DNA of 64,000 nucleotides, taken from contig NW_003101673.1 of NCBI RefSeq assembly GCF_000003855.2, forward strand, positions 320,734 through 384,733, given 5' to 3'. A program made the translations under genes and the position numbers. The notes under the pieces are model-generated. The model searched no databases, was not told the DNA's origin, and saw only the letters and a list, made by a program, of their open reading frames with translations. This document shows positions 1 to 11,110 of the stretch, in pieces. Origin of the DNA: Blastomyces gilchristii SLH14081. Taxonomy: Eukaryota > Ascomycota > Eurotiomycetes > Onygenales > Ajellomycetaceae. The stretch's first letter is position 1. Each line of letters starts with the position of its first letter.

Positions 1-325
1 TCCACTATATGCAAGATGCGGTTAGAGCTTTGATCTATAAACCCGTCGAACGAGACTCCGGTATTAAATAAACATACCGTCCCGCCCGCCTCATCTGGCC
101 ATATCTTCAGCTTGAGAACCTTTGCCGCAAGGGACTCTGCATCTTTGTGGGTATCATCTGGGCCGACAGCGGCAAACACTAGGATTCCTCTGCCAATGGA
201 GGAAACGAGCTTCTTATCGACAGTGACTGAGGCGGAGGTGACTCGTTGTAGAACAGCTAAAATAGCATCGTTATTAAGATTGAAATTTTAGCTATCGTAG
301 GGAGCGCTGGCAATATACCTTTCAT
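1..325 (-). CDS. DTD1: D-aminoacyl-tRNA (D-Tyr-tRNA) deacylase, 5' part
   Basis: The enzyme hydrolyses D-amino acids from mischarged tRNA (cytosolic proofreading). Reading the minus strand, exon 1 is only 7 nt (325-319, ATG AAA G). Intron 1 is 318-257 (GT...TTTTAG), exon 2 is 256-78, intron 2 is 77-5 (GTATGT...ATATAG), and exon 3 starts at 4 and leaves the window. The spliced N-terminus begins MKAVLQRVTSASVTVD, followed by SSIGRGILVFAAVGPDDT and LKLKIWPDEAGGTW, the standard DTD N-terminal pattern of about 62 residues. The conserved GGTW motif is rebuilt exactly across intron 2, which supports both junctions. The C-terminal half, with the cis-Gly-Pro active-site motif, lies outside the window. 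The gene is divergent from NOT3/5 and shares a ~570-bp promoter region. Family assignment is by recalled motif similarity only. Confidence 0.9.
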
Positions 326-898
326 GATGGAATATTTTGATATCGAGGTTAAAAACGACGTTCAAAACGTTAATGGTTCACATGGATATAGGTATTGTTA
401 GGGTGGCGGTGTCACGACGGGACGCTAGGGCGGAAACGCTCTCTGATGGACATTGAAGCTTCACAGGGCGGGCGGACATTAAACAAGATATATTGCCCAG
501 ATCCCCGTAGCCGTAATAAGCAGTAGAATAGAAATATAGAAATAATACCTAGCACCGCCCATCCCATCCTAAAGTTCCACGATCTGATCTGCTGCTAGCG
601 CCATCCGAGCACAAGTCTTGGCACATCTTCCCAGCTTGGGCTTCATCCATCCATCCAGCAACTTCAGGCAAGGTCTCAAGGTCACCGTTGCGCAGGCTCT
701 GAACACTCCATTCACCCGCCGTGGTACATCACTATACTCCCCCTTTTTCCCATATCTACGCCGTTCATACCACGCCCTCACTGCTTGCATCGGGGTAAAA
801 CTTCCTATCCACTTCTCATCGATCTCCGCCGTTCCGCCTCCGCCTTTCCCATTACTGACTGACCTGGTCCAAGGGCAGCTCCCGTCTATGAAGCAACC
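326..898. promoter_or_regulatory. Divergent intergenic region between DTD and NOT3/5
   Basis: This 573-bp stretch separates two divergently transcribed genes and must hold both promoters and both 5' leaders. The NOT3/5 side has a pyrimidine-rich tract (about 738-760) and ends in a good start context (ACCATGA). No individual transcription-factor site can be assigned from sequence alone. Open frames inside it resemble no protein known to me. Confidence 0.6.
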
Positions 899-2934
899 AT
901 GACGTCGCGAAAAACACAGCAGGAAATTGACAAAACCTTCAAGAAGGTAGCTGAGGGCATACAGTCATTTGAGGGAATATACGACAAGATTAAATCATCG
1001 TCAAACGCTGCACAAAGAGACAAGCTAGAAGACAACCTGAAACGTGAAATCAAGAAGCTTCAACGGTTCCGCGATCAGATTAAAACATGGGCTGCAGGAA
1101 ACGAAGTCAAGGACAAAGGCCCTTTGCTAGAGCAGCGGAGGGCCATTGAAACCGTGCGCCTCCCTACCCTCCATCTCTGGCCATGATTCCACAATATGCT
1201 CCCATACTCCCCCGGTCGGATATTTTAAGGGCTAGCTAACTAGAGAACAACAGTGCATGGAACAATTCAAAGCTGTTGAAAAGGAGATGAAGACTAAGGC
1301 CTATTCAAAAGAAGGCCTATCAGCAGCAGCTCGATTAGACCCCAAGGAAAAGGAGAAAGCTGAAACATGCGACTTCCTCTCGTCAACCGTCGATACCCTT
1401 CAACAGAAGATTGAGGCCATGGAGGCCGAGGAGGAGATGATACAGGCCTCGTTAAAGAAGGGAAAGAAGGATACTGCAAAGACTACCCGGCTATCTGATA
1501 TTACGAGGATCCTAGAGCGGCATCGGTGGCATGTGACCAAACTAGAACTACTCCTACGGTGTCTGCAAAATGGAAATGTTGAGACAAGCCAAGTGCTCGA
1601 CATCAAGGATAGCATCAAATATTTTGCAGATGATGGCCATAATGCGGATTTCTGCGGAGAAGACGAGACGATATACGACGACATAACGCTAGGGGATGAC
1701 GAGTTTGGCATACCCACTGATAATGACCGGGTCTCATCACAGGATACTCAGTCGATACAGGATGATGATGCGGAAACTGCGAGGTCGAAGACGAAAACAG
1801 ATCCTGGGCCCGCGCGAAGGCCATCGACGCAGATGAAGTCTCCGCTCCCAGTTTTGGCTACTCTTCACAACGGACCCTCGTCTGTCGCTTCCAGTTCCAT
1901 GAAGCCCGCTCCTCTACCGACACGATTACCAGGAGAAACACTGAAATACGCCTCTGCGGCTGCTGCGGCCGCGGCTAGTGACAAGAGTGGCGTTGGGATA
2001 GCTCCTCTACCACCCCCACCTGGAACAACATCTTCAACTGCCTCGCCGCAAGTACATCATGCACAACCTGTGCAAACGCTGGCATCTGCCGCTCCCAGTG
2101 TGGATGGTTCAGCTAGCCAACAACAAGCCAAATCTCCAACGTTAAGTCCTAGTATTCCCACGAGTAGGCCTTCAACGGTTCCGCCAACACCAGCAACGGA
2201 TAATGTAGAGACCGTGCCTCAAGAAGAGCATATAGTGACAACAACAAATGGCGAGCCGAGGGAAGCTGCCGCTCCTGCTGCCGCTCCTACTCCCGCACCC
2301 GCGGCTAGTCCCACTCCGGCCCAAAATGACGAGTCCGTCTACCACCTACCGCCCGGCCTTCAAGACCTAATTCAATCCTTCGAAATCACCAAATCCAGAG
2401 TATCCGTCAACCCGTCGACATCGGTTCAACGACTCCTAACAGCGTCGCACCACACCTGCCCAGAGCCCGGCGATGCGGAGAAGCCACGCCACTACAAGCC
2501 GCAAACACCCTACAACACCCCTCTCTACTACCCGCAGGAAGCGCTTCCAATATTCGATGACCCACGATTATATGAGACGGGCCGCATCGATACAGATACG
2601 CTATTCTATATATTCTACTATCGGCAGGCGACTTATCAGCAGTATTTAGCGGCGAAGTCATTGAAGAATCAGAGCTGGCGGTTCCATAAGCAGTACCAAA
2701 CGTGGTTTCAGCGGCATGAGGAGCCGAAAACAATTACTGAGGAGTTTGAGCAAGGAACGTATCGGTTCTTTGATTATGAGAGTACATGGTGCGTTTTTTC
2801 GTCTTTCCGCTTCACAAGCAACAACTGCCTTTAAAAGAACCATAGCTAACCAGTTTGTTCTTGGAAAATACAGGATGAACCGTCGAAAAGCTGACTTCAA
2901 GTTCGTCTACAAGTTCCTCGAAGACGACCTGTAA
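899..2934 (+). CDS. NOT3: CCR4-NOT complex subunit NOT3/NOT5
   Basis: Scaffold subunit of the CCR4-NOT complex, which controls mRNA deadenylation, decay and transcription. There are three exons: 899-1153, 1254-2788 and 2874-2934. The introns are 1154-1253 (branch GCTAAC) and 2789-2873 (branch AGCTAAC). The product is 616 aa. Residues 1-235 form the Not3 N-terminal coiled-coil domain (starts TSRKTQQEIDKTFKKV; FKAVEKEMKTKAYSKEGL follows intron 1). About 240-440 is a Ser/Pro/Ala/Gln-rich linker. The last ~110 residues are the NOT2/3/5 box (YYPQEALPIFDDPRLYETGR; WRFHKQYQTWFQRHEEP). The ending FDYESTWMNRRKADFKFVY is restored only by removing intron 2, which fixes that junction. The start was chosen by the conserved N-terminus and the Kozak-like context. 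Filamentous fungi usually have one NOT3/5 gene, so NOT5 would be an equally valid name. Confidence 0.96.
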
Positions 2935-5524
2935 ATGACAGAAAACCAAGAAGAAATAGGGAAACAAGGACGACATCCTTTGTTTTAGCGGAATATTTAG
3001 GTTTTATGCAAAGGCCCAGGCACCTAAATATTGTTGTACTCTTCTAAACCAGAACTTTGGCGTACATACAACACCCAGTTGAATGAACTTGACTCTGTTT
3101 CTCAACCTCCTTGCCCTTTCCGTCCCATCATCCGTTCATTCAACCACCCCTATACACGACATTCTCACAATACACACGCACACACCACATGCGCACACAG
3201 CACCCACGCTCCCTCTCTTCCCCCCCCCCCCCCCTCCCACCATCTTCATCTCTCTTTGTACTTTCAACCTCACCCCCTGCTTTTGCTTCTACGTCTTCTG
3301 CTTTTCGTTTGGGTTCTCTGTTTTCTCTTTCTCAGCAAACGGCCTTGTGGTTGTGGGTGGTGTTTGGAAAGGGCACGAATGTGTTTTTCTTTTTCACTAC
3401 TAACCTTACTTACTGCTGGAAAGCAATTGCTATGCAGGTTGGGTTAGGCTTAGGCTAGGCTAGGCTAGGTTTTTTTTAGGCTGTGCCGGGCGGCCAGGCT
3501 GGGGTTCCGCGTTTTTGCTCCACTTGTTGCTATTTCTGTTCTGCCTTTTTCTTTTTCTCCCCCGTTTCGTATCTCGGTTATGTGACTGGGTAGGTTAATT
3601 TTTTTAAGTACATTAATCGATCGTGGGATGTGGGATCTTCTATTCTACTTTTTTTTCTTTGCTTGCGGATGGATGGATTGGATTATCCGGTCTCCCAGGT
3701 GGTGTGTGCATTATGAAGCTAGCGAGAAATGAGAGAGGAGAAGAGAGAGGAGAAAAGAGAATACAATTGTTCACCCCTTCTCCCAAGTGGTGTTTATGCA
3801 TGTTACGGCTGCTTATACCGTGGGATCAGCTACGCTGCTGATACACGAACACACACTTGTCTTCTCCTCTTTACGAGGTTAGGTATAATAATAAGTATGT
3901 ATATCTCTATATTACACATACTACTATCCGCCTGCACAATACTATGTGCAAGAAGCAAGGTCGAGTCCGTCACCCACTAACCTCCGATTCTATTTTACCA
4001 AATGGGTAAGGCGAGAGGGTTTTCCTCATCCGTCTTCGCGAGTTCTAATTATGTCGGCGGACATTAACAGAGATTGCGTTTCCCCCGCCTGGAGGGTTGG
4101 CTGGTTATACCTACTCATGGGATCAAAACAGTTATTCTAATCCTATACCTATCAGTCCAACAAACCCATTCAGCTCGCTTCCTCATTCATTTATTTATTT
4201 CCCGTTGTACGAAACTATACTGCACACACCTTAACCATGCTCAATCAGCCTCCTCCGTCCAGCCCAATGTATTTGCTGTGTTGTACATACATTGGCAAAT
4301 ACATCTGCATGAGCATTGTAATGTATGTGCAGTATATCCTGAACATATAATAATAGCATTTATACACGTGTAGAACCGGGTGGGTGCATACATAATAGAA
4401 TGCCTCTGGTGGATGTAACGTGTGTTCAAGGGTATAAATATACGTAAAGCACATGTTGCATGCATCCCTGGGGATGTAAATATCAGCGTACAGAGCTGAC
4501 CTTAACAGCTGAGAATTCGGGGCACGCTTTGCTATGCGGGATGGATTCAGGGATTCTTTTACTTCAAACGCTTCTCTTGAGAAATGGATTACATACATAT
4601 AGTAATGCCAGGATAGTACATATATCGGTGTAACGAATTCAGATTCAGATTCATATATCTGCATAATTCTTCGTAATTACAAATCAAGATTCAGTAGGTA
4701 GATTGCTCCTTTTCACAGGAAAATAAGATGGAACTGGAAGGTTGTGTGAACAAAAGAGAAAACGAGGCATGCAGGCAGGGCTACGCTTCATTATATATAT
4801 ACGTTGTACATACATTTTGTATTTCTATATTTGTAATGAATGCCCCGCTTCACTTTATTTTTGTGCTGATTGTAGCAGAGTGGGATAAAAAATAAGGCTA
4901 CGGGAAGGTTGTGGGTAACTATCACTTATAACTTTCGGGGTTAACTTAACCTCAGGAGCGCAGAAGATGGATTTCAGCCTGCGTTTGCCATCTTTTAGAA
5001 TATCATGTTTTTGAGCTTTTGGGGTGAGGGCTCGATCGATGGGTGGCTCTTTGCGCCGTTGGGTTTTATTTTTTGGTTTTATTTTTATTTATTTTTTTAT
5101 TTATTTTGGTATTTTTCTTCTCGTTTCGATGCGTTGCTTTCGTTTCTGCTGTAACTATCTCATTGCATAATAGACTTCTAACGCAATGCAAGTTCAATGA
5201 ATTGATTATACAGAGGGGAGGAAGCGAGCTGGCAGAAGAACCTGAAGTTAACCACGTTGACAGCAGAACAGGAACAACGAGGCAAGGCAGATTTCAAAAG
5301 TGGTCGGTAGGGCAGGCAGTTCTAGACGTCTGCGTAACGATAAAAGATATATATCAACTATTTCACATGTTTGCGAAGAACGGGGGCAATTGCTAGTCTT
5401 TCTGTTGATCATATTTAGGATAGGTATATATAGTATGTATTATGCCATGTCGTTTCCCTTTGCTTTCGGACTTTCGTGGGACGAGTTCATTAGTAGCTTC
5501 ATTGTTCTGGTCTCGCTTAAGTGT

Positions 5525-5550
5525 TTATTATTATTATTATTATTATTTTA
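5525..5550. repeat. TTA microsatellite
   Basis: A run of (TTA)n units inside the long intergenic region, an ordinary trinucleotide microsatellite with no coding role visible. Confidence 0.85.
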
Positions 5551-7430
5551 ACTCGCACGATAGACAGGCATTTGTACAGCAAATTTGCATGTCCAGCACC
5601 GGCTCGCTACGCTGCCCTCAAGGCTGTTTCTCTTTGATACCCAATAAGATAATTTTTGGTTCAAAATGAACTACACATAACAGTCCACATAAGAGAAGAA
5701 CATCTGGAAGGTCCCAGCCGGAAGGGTCCGCGGTTAGCGTACATAATGCGATTTGGTCTTTGAAACCTTCCCAAGGAAAAAGGTATTAGGAAGTCTGAAG
5801 CGCAATATGCAGGACATCTGTAAGGTACGAACATTCTCCCAGGCTGGAATCAAATAACTTCGACATAGCCTCCCCTCAACACCCAGTCGGAGGAGGACAC
5901 CCTAGTTGATTTAGCCCCCCGGCAAGTACCCTGAAGAAGAACGGGAGTTGATGGTTAAATCGAGGAAATTCCCCTTCTTTTTTTCCTTTACATGCTCCTA
6001 TCAGCGGATTAATGGATATACAGCATGCATTCAAAAACTCATAGAGGGCCTGCGTGTTTCAAGAAATCGCAGCATACGTAGTAAGTTGGTGCATGTTTGC
6101 ATTTGGAGGGCTGTCTCATCGGGAGAAATTTGCATGCATAACTCAGTCACGTACCGACAAAGTGTGGCACATACATAACTACGTAGTTATGTACGTACGT
6201 ATGTATGGATGGATGGATGGGCGTCCAGCACAGGATAGTGGAACTAGTTTGAATAGTGATAGCTAGCAGCTTATCCACGTCGGCATGCGGTTGAAACTTG
6301 AGCCTGGGGCTCGAACATCTCGAGGCTGGCATGGTGGGATTAGTGGGTGAAGAGTTCATCTACCGCCTCACTTTTCTGTCAGTTGGGAGTGTCTGCGATG
6401 TATTTGGCATAGTCGGCCGACACAAGAAACGGGCAGCAGTGCCATGCTAGTTGTTTGCTTCCTCCTGGGGGAGGTGTTGTGGGTGCTGTGTGTAAGGAGT
6501 AGTTGTAGCAGGAGTAGTCAGATAGTTGTTCGCTGGTTGTTTGTTTGGTGACGTCGATGTGAGGCTGGGATGGAACACCGCTGCTGCTGAGGGCGCTAAG
6601 CCCAAACAGGGGTGGCTGACTAAGCTGCGGCTGCCCAACGCTCTTCTTCTCTCTTCCGCAGACCCAACCACGTCCAACCACAACATCCAACCTAAACCTC
6701 CATCCGACCAATGCTGCGTCAAGCCTGGCGGTTTCTCCCCCGTCCAGCGCATCCAACCACTCCCGCGGCGCCACGACTGATTGGTGCCACACTTCAGGCT
6801 ATTAGTCTTTCTATCCCCGCCGGTGTTGTCACAGCGCGCTGAGGGCTACCCAGCTTGGGGCTGGTGAAGGAAGAGTCTCCCCCACCTTCTTCAGGAACAA
6901 GCCACGCTCATCCCTCTCAGTTCTCTCTAACCCACAGCAGTAAAATGATGTTTCATTCTGCTCCAAATTACATGAAACAATCCGCGAAGATGGGTCCTGA
7001 CCCCTTGCATCGTCCATGTCGTCATTCTAGCTTCCTTATTTTCTCCGGAAGGGCAGCCAATTGGCCAAGTTGGTCCACCCAACTGTCAATAGGCATAGCA
7101 AAGCTTAGGAACTCAAAACAACCCGTCGTGGACAGAACAGCCTAATCACCAGGGCGAATATTGGTGTAAAAAGGCTTCTAAGCACCTAACTAGGTTCCCT
7201 TTGGCACTAGTTCAACCACTTTTCGGCCCGTTCCGAGAGCCTGGTCGCTTTTCTCCAAAACTCGTATCTCCCTTTTTGTCACTCTTCAGAAAGGAAGAAA
7301 AAAAATGAGGCGAGTTGACAGGGTTGCCCCTCAGATGTTGGACAAAAATAGCAAACAGACCATGAACACTGTCTTGCTGCCTTCCTTCTGCCATTTTCCC
7401 TACCTGGAATGGTGTGCTATGCTTAGTTGC

Positions 7431-7454
7431 TATTACTATTATTATTACTATTAG

Positions 7455-7491
<37 letters not shown>

Positions 7492-7492
7492 T
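7431..7492. repeat. ATT/TTA microsatellite
   Basis: About 60 bp of near-perfect ATT repeats, interrupted at the left by ACT units. It gives poly-Ile frames on both strands that should not be read as genes. Confidence 0.9.
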
Positions 7493-8365
7493 CGTCGATA
7501 ATAATGCTGCGCAGTACAAGCTGCGGAATTGCATGTTCTGGCACCCACTTTGGCGACCCAACTAGGCCTTTGTCAGGTAAGAGTAATATCTCCGACTCGA
7601 TCTTGACCGCTTGGGCTGGTGGCCTTCCGTCATTGGGTATTTCGCATAGTTTACTCTGTCTTTTTTTTGCTTTTTCTCTTTCTCTTCCTTTTTCTTTTTT
7701 TCAAATTACAATTCTGCTCTCCAAGTCGATGATGAATGGAATGTCCAATCGAAGGGGTCCGTGTTTCGAAAATCCTCCACGTGGAGGTTGTTTTCAAGCA
7801 CCGAGTCCAAGTGGCAGTTTTACTCGTCCTGCGTCATCGTTTATTGATAGTATCTTCTAAGACCTGTCTCCCTCGAGAACTTTTCGGTGTGCACGGTTCA
7901 GATTGCTCGCATCACTTTTACACTCATACCACATTCAAAAAGTTAGCCTCCCCCCCCCCACGCATTCTACCTGGCGATTGGTGGCTCGGTTCCTACCTCT
8001 GATCATCAGGGTCCTGGCCTGTGTCCCAATGTCACGTGTTGGACCATACGAGGCATGGCCATATTTAAGCCCTACTTGGAGAAACCGAGATGGATGCTCT
8101 CGAGCAGACATACTTGCAGCATTGGAAAAGGGTATATATATGTCCTCCCGGGGTTGTCATTTCTTCCCGTGTGTTCAAGTCAGTTTCAACAACAACTTAA
8201 ACCTATATCATATATATACTCATATTCGCCATCTTTGCTTTGCAACCTCCTCCTCCCTTACCCTCATAACCTCTCACGAAGCAAACCAATCACTCCCCTA
8301 TCCGTACACACGGTCTTTCTTTTGTTTAGAATCTGGCATTCTTCTCAAAAGCTACAACCGCTACC

Positions 8366-8672
8366 ATGGCTCATAGTCGCAAACACCAACAGCCCCAATA
8401 CACTTCCGTGAGTCGCGAATTGCCTATCACAGGCTATCCAAACCCATATCTGACCGAATCCGTGACCGCCCAGTATCATACGCCTCGCTCACAATACCCA
8501 TTGCCGACCTCTGTCGCACCGGCCATGAGCTACTCCTCGTCAACGGACAGCAACAGTTCCACGAGGACGGCATCAAGCATGATCTCAACGAGTAGCGGAC
8601 ATCAGCAACAAACGGCATATTACAGCTCTCATTATCCCACAACGTCGGCTGGTTTCACAGACCCAATCTATC

Positions 8673-8704
<32 letters not shown>

Positions 8705-9223
8705 CGGCAGGCATCCGCTAGCTACACGACTAGCCCGGAGTATGTACTGGTCACAGAGGAGGCTGCAACGACACCGTCAAGGCCAGCAAGGGCTGCGGGT
8801 CTAGAAAGGTATGCTTGACAACTCTATCATACAAAATATCACAATAGATTATGTATAATATATATATATATATCAAAAGACAAATCCCCGCACCTATCGC
8901 CCCTACAAAATAAAAACCTACCCCCAAAAACTAAAAACATGCCTCCCTCACACCACAGATCCGGCAGCAGATACGTCTGCATGTTCCCGCGCTGCGAAAG
9001 CAGTTTCAGTCGCTCCGCAGATCTCAGCCGCCACTACCCCACCGTCCACTTCCCGGACTCTGTCAGACTCGACTGCCCCAAGCCCAGATGCTCGCGAAAG
9101 GGTGAGCAGGGCTTCACGCGCCAGGACCATCTCAACGAGCATCTGCGCCAGTACCACAAGGAGCCCGTCACTAAGCGGAGATCTTCGAAATCTTCCTCGC
9201 AGCGCCCGGAGACATATCGCTAG
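8366..9223 (+). CDS. C2H2 zinc-finger protein with Gln-rich N-terminus
   Basis: Probable nuclear DNA-binding protein of 235 aa from two exons: 8366-8808 and 8959-9223, with a 150-bp intron (donor GTATGC, acceptor CACCACAG). The exons join in frame (AG|A = Arg148). Residues 1-147 are Ser/Thr/Tyr/Gln-rich with an 11-Gln run encoded by CAA repeats. The C-terminal third holds two zinc fingers. Finger one is C155-x4-C160-x12-H173-x4-H178. Finger two is C187-x4-C192-x16-H209-x4-H214 with a longer loop. A basic tail (KRRSSKSSSQR) could serve as a nuclear signal. The start codon has a good context (ACCATGG) after a CT-rich leader. Without splicing, exon 1 ends at a stop within the intron and the fingers would be lost. 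I do not recognise a named orthologue, and the target genes are unknown. Confidence 0.85.
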
Positions 9224-10546
9224 ATGATCTAGTTCCCGCGTGTTTCTGTTTTCCCATACTCGATCGATGGGACGGCGGATATATCACCCTGCCGTGACCC
9301 TCCTAATATGCCCTAATAATTTTCCCGGCATATTTTTCTCTCACATGTCGTTTTCCGATATTATAATATTTTCTTTTCCTGTCACTTGCTGGTCTGGAGC
9401 TGGTTCTCGAAAGCCTACAAATGCGGGGAAAGAAAGCCAGACGGTGAATGAATGATACGCTACTCGCTCATTTTTTGTCTGGGCGATTATGCTTAACGGT
9501 CCCACCGCCGACTGCGCTTCTTTTGAATTTCCTTTGTCTTCTTCTCTTCTATCGTTTATATTCTGCCTTGTCAGTTATTATTGCTATACTTAATATTTTC
9601 TTTTTCCTGTTGTTCTCTCTTGGATTGTTTCCTCTTGCCTTTATCTGCATTCTGTTTATTCTTCCTTTTGAAATTTTTACATATTTTCCCAAATGCTTTA
9701 CACAGCGAGCATCAGATTGGAAATGGAACGGTGTTATCTATCTCTATTTCATGAGCGGAGGGTTCTATTGGATTTTCACACAGGATTTTTTTTTCCTTTC
9801 TCACTGTATGATATATTCTTGATATATTCTATTTTTGCCTCAATTTATTTTCCATTCTTGTTGTTGTCTCTTTGCTGCCTTTGAAGCGTCTGCGTTTTCC
9901 TGTAACTATATGTTTACTACTTCAAGTATCACTACATATCTCTATTCTCTGAGTTTTACTTTTATTACTTTCTGCTGCTATGTCTGTTACTGTATTTATG
10001 TATAATTTTGTAATGCAGAATTCTCAAAGCATTCTATTGTAGTTATGTGTCTCTCTTACTCTATCTAATTCTTGAAGTTGATTTTAGGTAGATCAGATCA
10101 TAGTTAAGGTTTTATTCCTGTTTGCAGGATGTCTTTTCTAGGGTTATCTTCTGTTCTAATGATTTATCACGTGCTAAACTTTTCTTCGTGCTTGCATTTC
10201 CCCATTTCCCGTAAGTTACATAACTAAATCTACATCTGGGGTGGTTAATTACAGGATTTGAAACGTGAATCCATACTAGATTATACTGATAAATATGAAT
10301 ATAATATAATAGCAAATGAGTAGCTTAACACCAATCCAATTTGCTCAAAAACGGGGTTGAAAATGCTCTCTCTCCTCCTTATCTCAATCGTCATATGACA
10401 AAACGGGGGATGAAGAGAGGATCTTGCCCACAACTGTAAATCGATATTCACAAATCCCTTCTTCTCTACCCTTTCTATCTTCATTACACGAACTAAACCT
10501 AAGAACCCCCCCCCCTTCCTCCTCCTCCTCTTCCAAAAAAACTCAC
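9224..10546. other. Intergenic region between convergent genes
   Basis: 1.3 kb between the C2H2 gene and the convergent alkyltransferase gene. It is T-rich with many poly-T tracts at the left and contains no recognisable coding, tRNA or repeat structure. It presumably contains both 3' UTRs. Confidence 0.6.
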
Positions 10547-11110
10547 TCACTTAACCTCCCAAAACCCTTCAAAACACTCCCCCCGCACCCTCCCTTTCTC
10601 ATCAAAAACCACCCCCTCCCCCGTCAATAGGCCCGTCTTCTCCGTCGCATAATCGCCCCTATTGCCCCACTTCCCCTTGTAGCCGCCCACAGTGCGATCC
10701 GAGGCCAGCACGCGGTGGCACGGCACGGCGGGGGCAAAGGGGTTGGTGCGCATGGCGTTGCCGATGGCGCGCGGGGAGGAGGAGAGGTGGGCTGCTAGCG
10801 CGGCGTAGGTGGTCCAGCGGCCGCGGGGGACGGAGAGGAGGGTGCGGTAGACTTTGCGTTGGTGTGGGGTTAGGGAGGGGTGGGTGGAGAGGGTTTTGAG
10901 AGTTTGCGGGAGGGTGGGGTCTGAAGGGAGGGGGGAGGGGGTTGCGTTTGTGTTTGAGGGGGCTGTTTTTGATTTGGTGGTGAGTTTGGTTTGAGTGGGT
11001 GTGGACTTCTTTTGGGTCGTTGTCCATTTGATCGAGTTGGTTGCGCGGGATGAGCGCTTTCTGCTTGACATGGCGGAGGCGGTGAGGGTGGTGGAGCTCC
11101 GGGAGCGCAT
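10547..11110 (-). CDS. MGT1: O6-alkylguanine-DNA alkyltransferase (MGMT type)
   Basis: Suicide DNA-repair protein that transfers O6-alkyl groups from guanine to its own cysteine. Single exon, 187 aa, ending ...FWEVK-TGA at 10549-10547. Residues 1-70 are Ser/Thr/Lys-rich and low complexity. The catalytic ATase domain occupies about 78-187. It contains VYRTLLSVPRGRWTTYAALA, the DNA-binding helix RAIGNAMRTNP (arginine finger R114) and the active-site motif PCHRV with nucleophile C131, followed by GGYKGKWGN. The fungal family usually has a short N-terminal extension, and Met24 is an alternative start. The GC-rich coding strand overlaps long opposite-frame ORFs that are shadows. DNA-damage regulation is plausible, but no site is identified. 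Confidence 0.93.
   Translation of the reverse strand: MRSRSSTTLTASAMSSRKRSSRATNSIKWTTTQKKSTPTQTKLTTKSKTAPSNTNATPSPLPSDPTLPQTLKTLSTHPSLTPHQRKVYRTLLSVPRGRWTTYAALAAHLSSSPRAIGNAMRTNPFAPAVPCHRVLASDRTVGGYKGKWGNRGDYATEKTGLLTGEGVVFDEKGRVRGECFEGFWEVK

Larger units (their letters stand above)
2935..8365. other. Long gene-free region (5.4 kb)
   Basis: This holds the NOT3/5 3' UTR and the long upstream region of the C2H2 gene. I see low-complexity tracts (poly-C near 3,220-3,235, CT-rich 3,240-3,400, poly-T runs), TAGGC-type short repeats at about 3,440-3,470, a TTATT microsatellite near 5,525-5,550, an 18-bp palindrome at about 6,173-6,190 followed by GTAC/GTAT/GGAT repeats, and a second ATT microsatellite near 7,431-7,492. 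Reading frames here are of shadow type: no conserved domain, no convincing splice-joined coding. No tRNA fold was seen. A TATATATAT stretch lies near 8,132-8,140, ~230 bp upstream of the next start codon, and may be core promoter. Confidence 0.6.

Noticed and set aside
3083..3458. Three overlapping 106-138-codon frames
   Set aside because: They arise from CT- and T-rich low-complexity DNA downstream of NOT3/5; all three frames are open only because stops are rare in pyrimidine tracts, and no domain is visible.
3436..3475. Telomere-like TTAGGC/TAGGC repeats
   Set aside because: The unit is degenerate TAGGC rather than TTAGGG, only a few copies long and internal; it is treated as a simple repeat.
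6173..6230. Perfect 18-bp palindrome followed by GTAC/GGAT repeats as a possible regulatory or origin element
   Set aside because: It borders a simple-sequence tract, and palindromes of this kind arise readily from TACG/TATG repeats; no further support.
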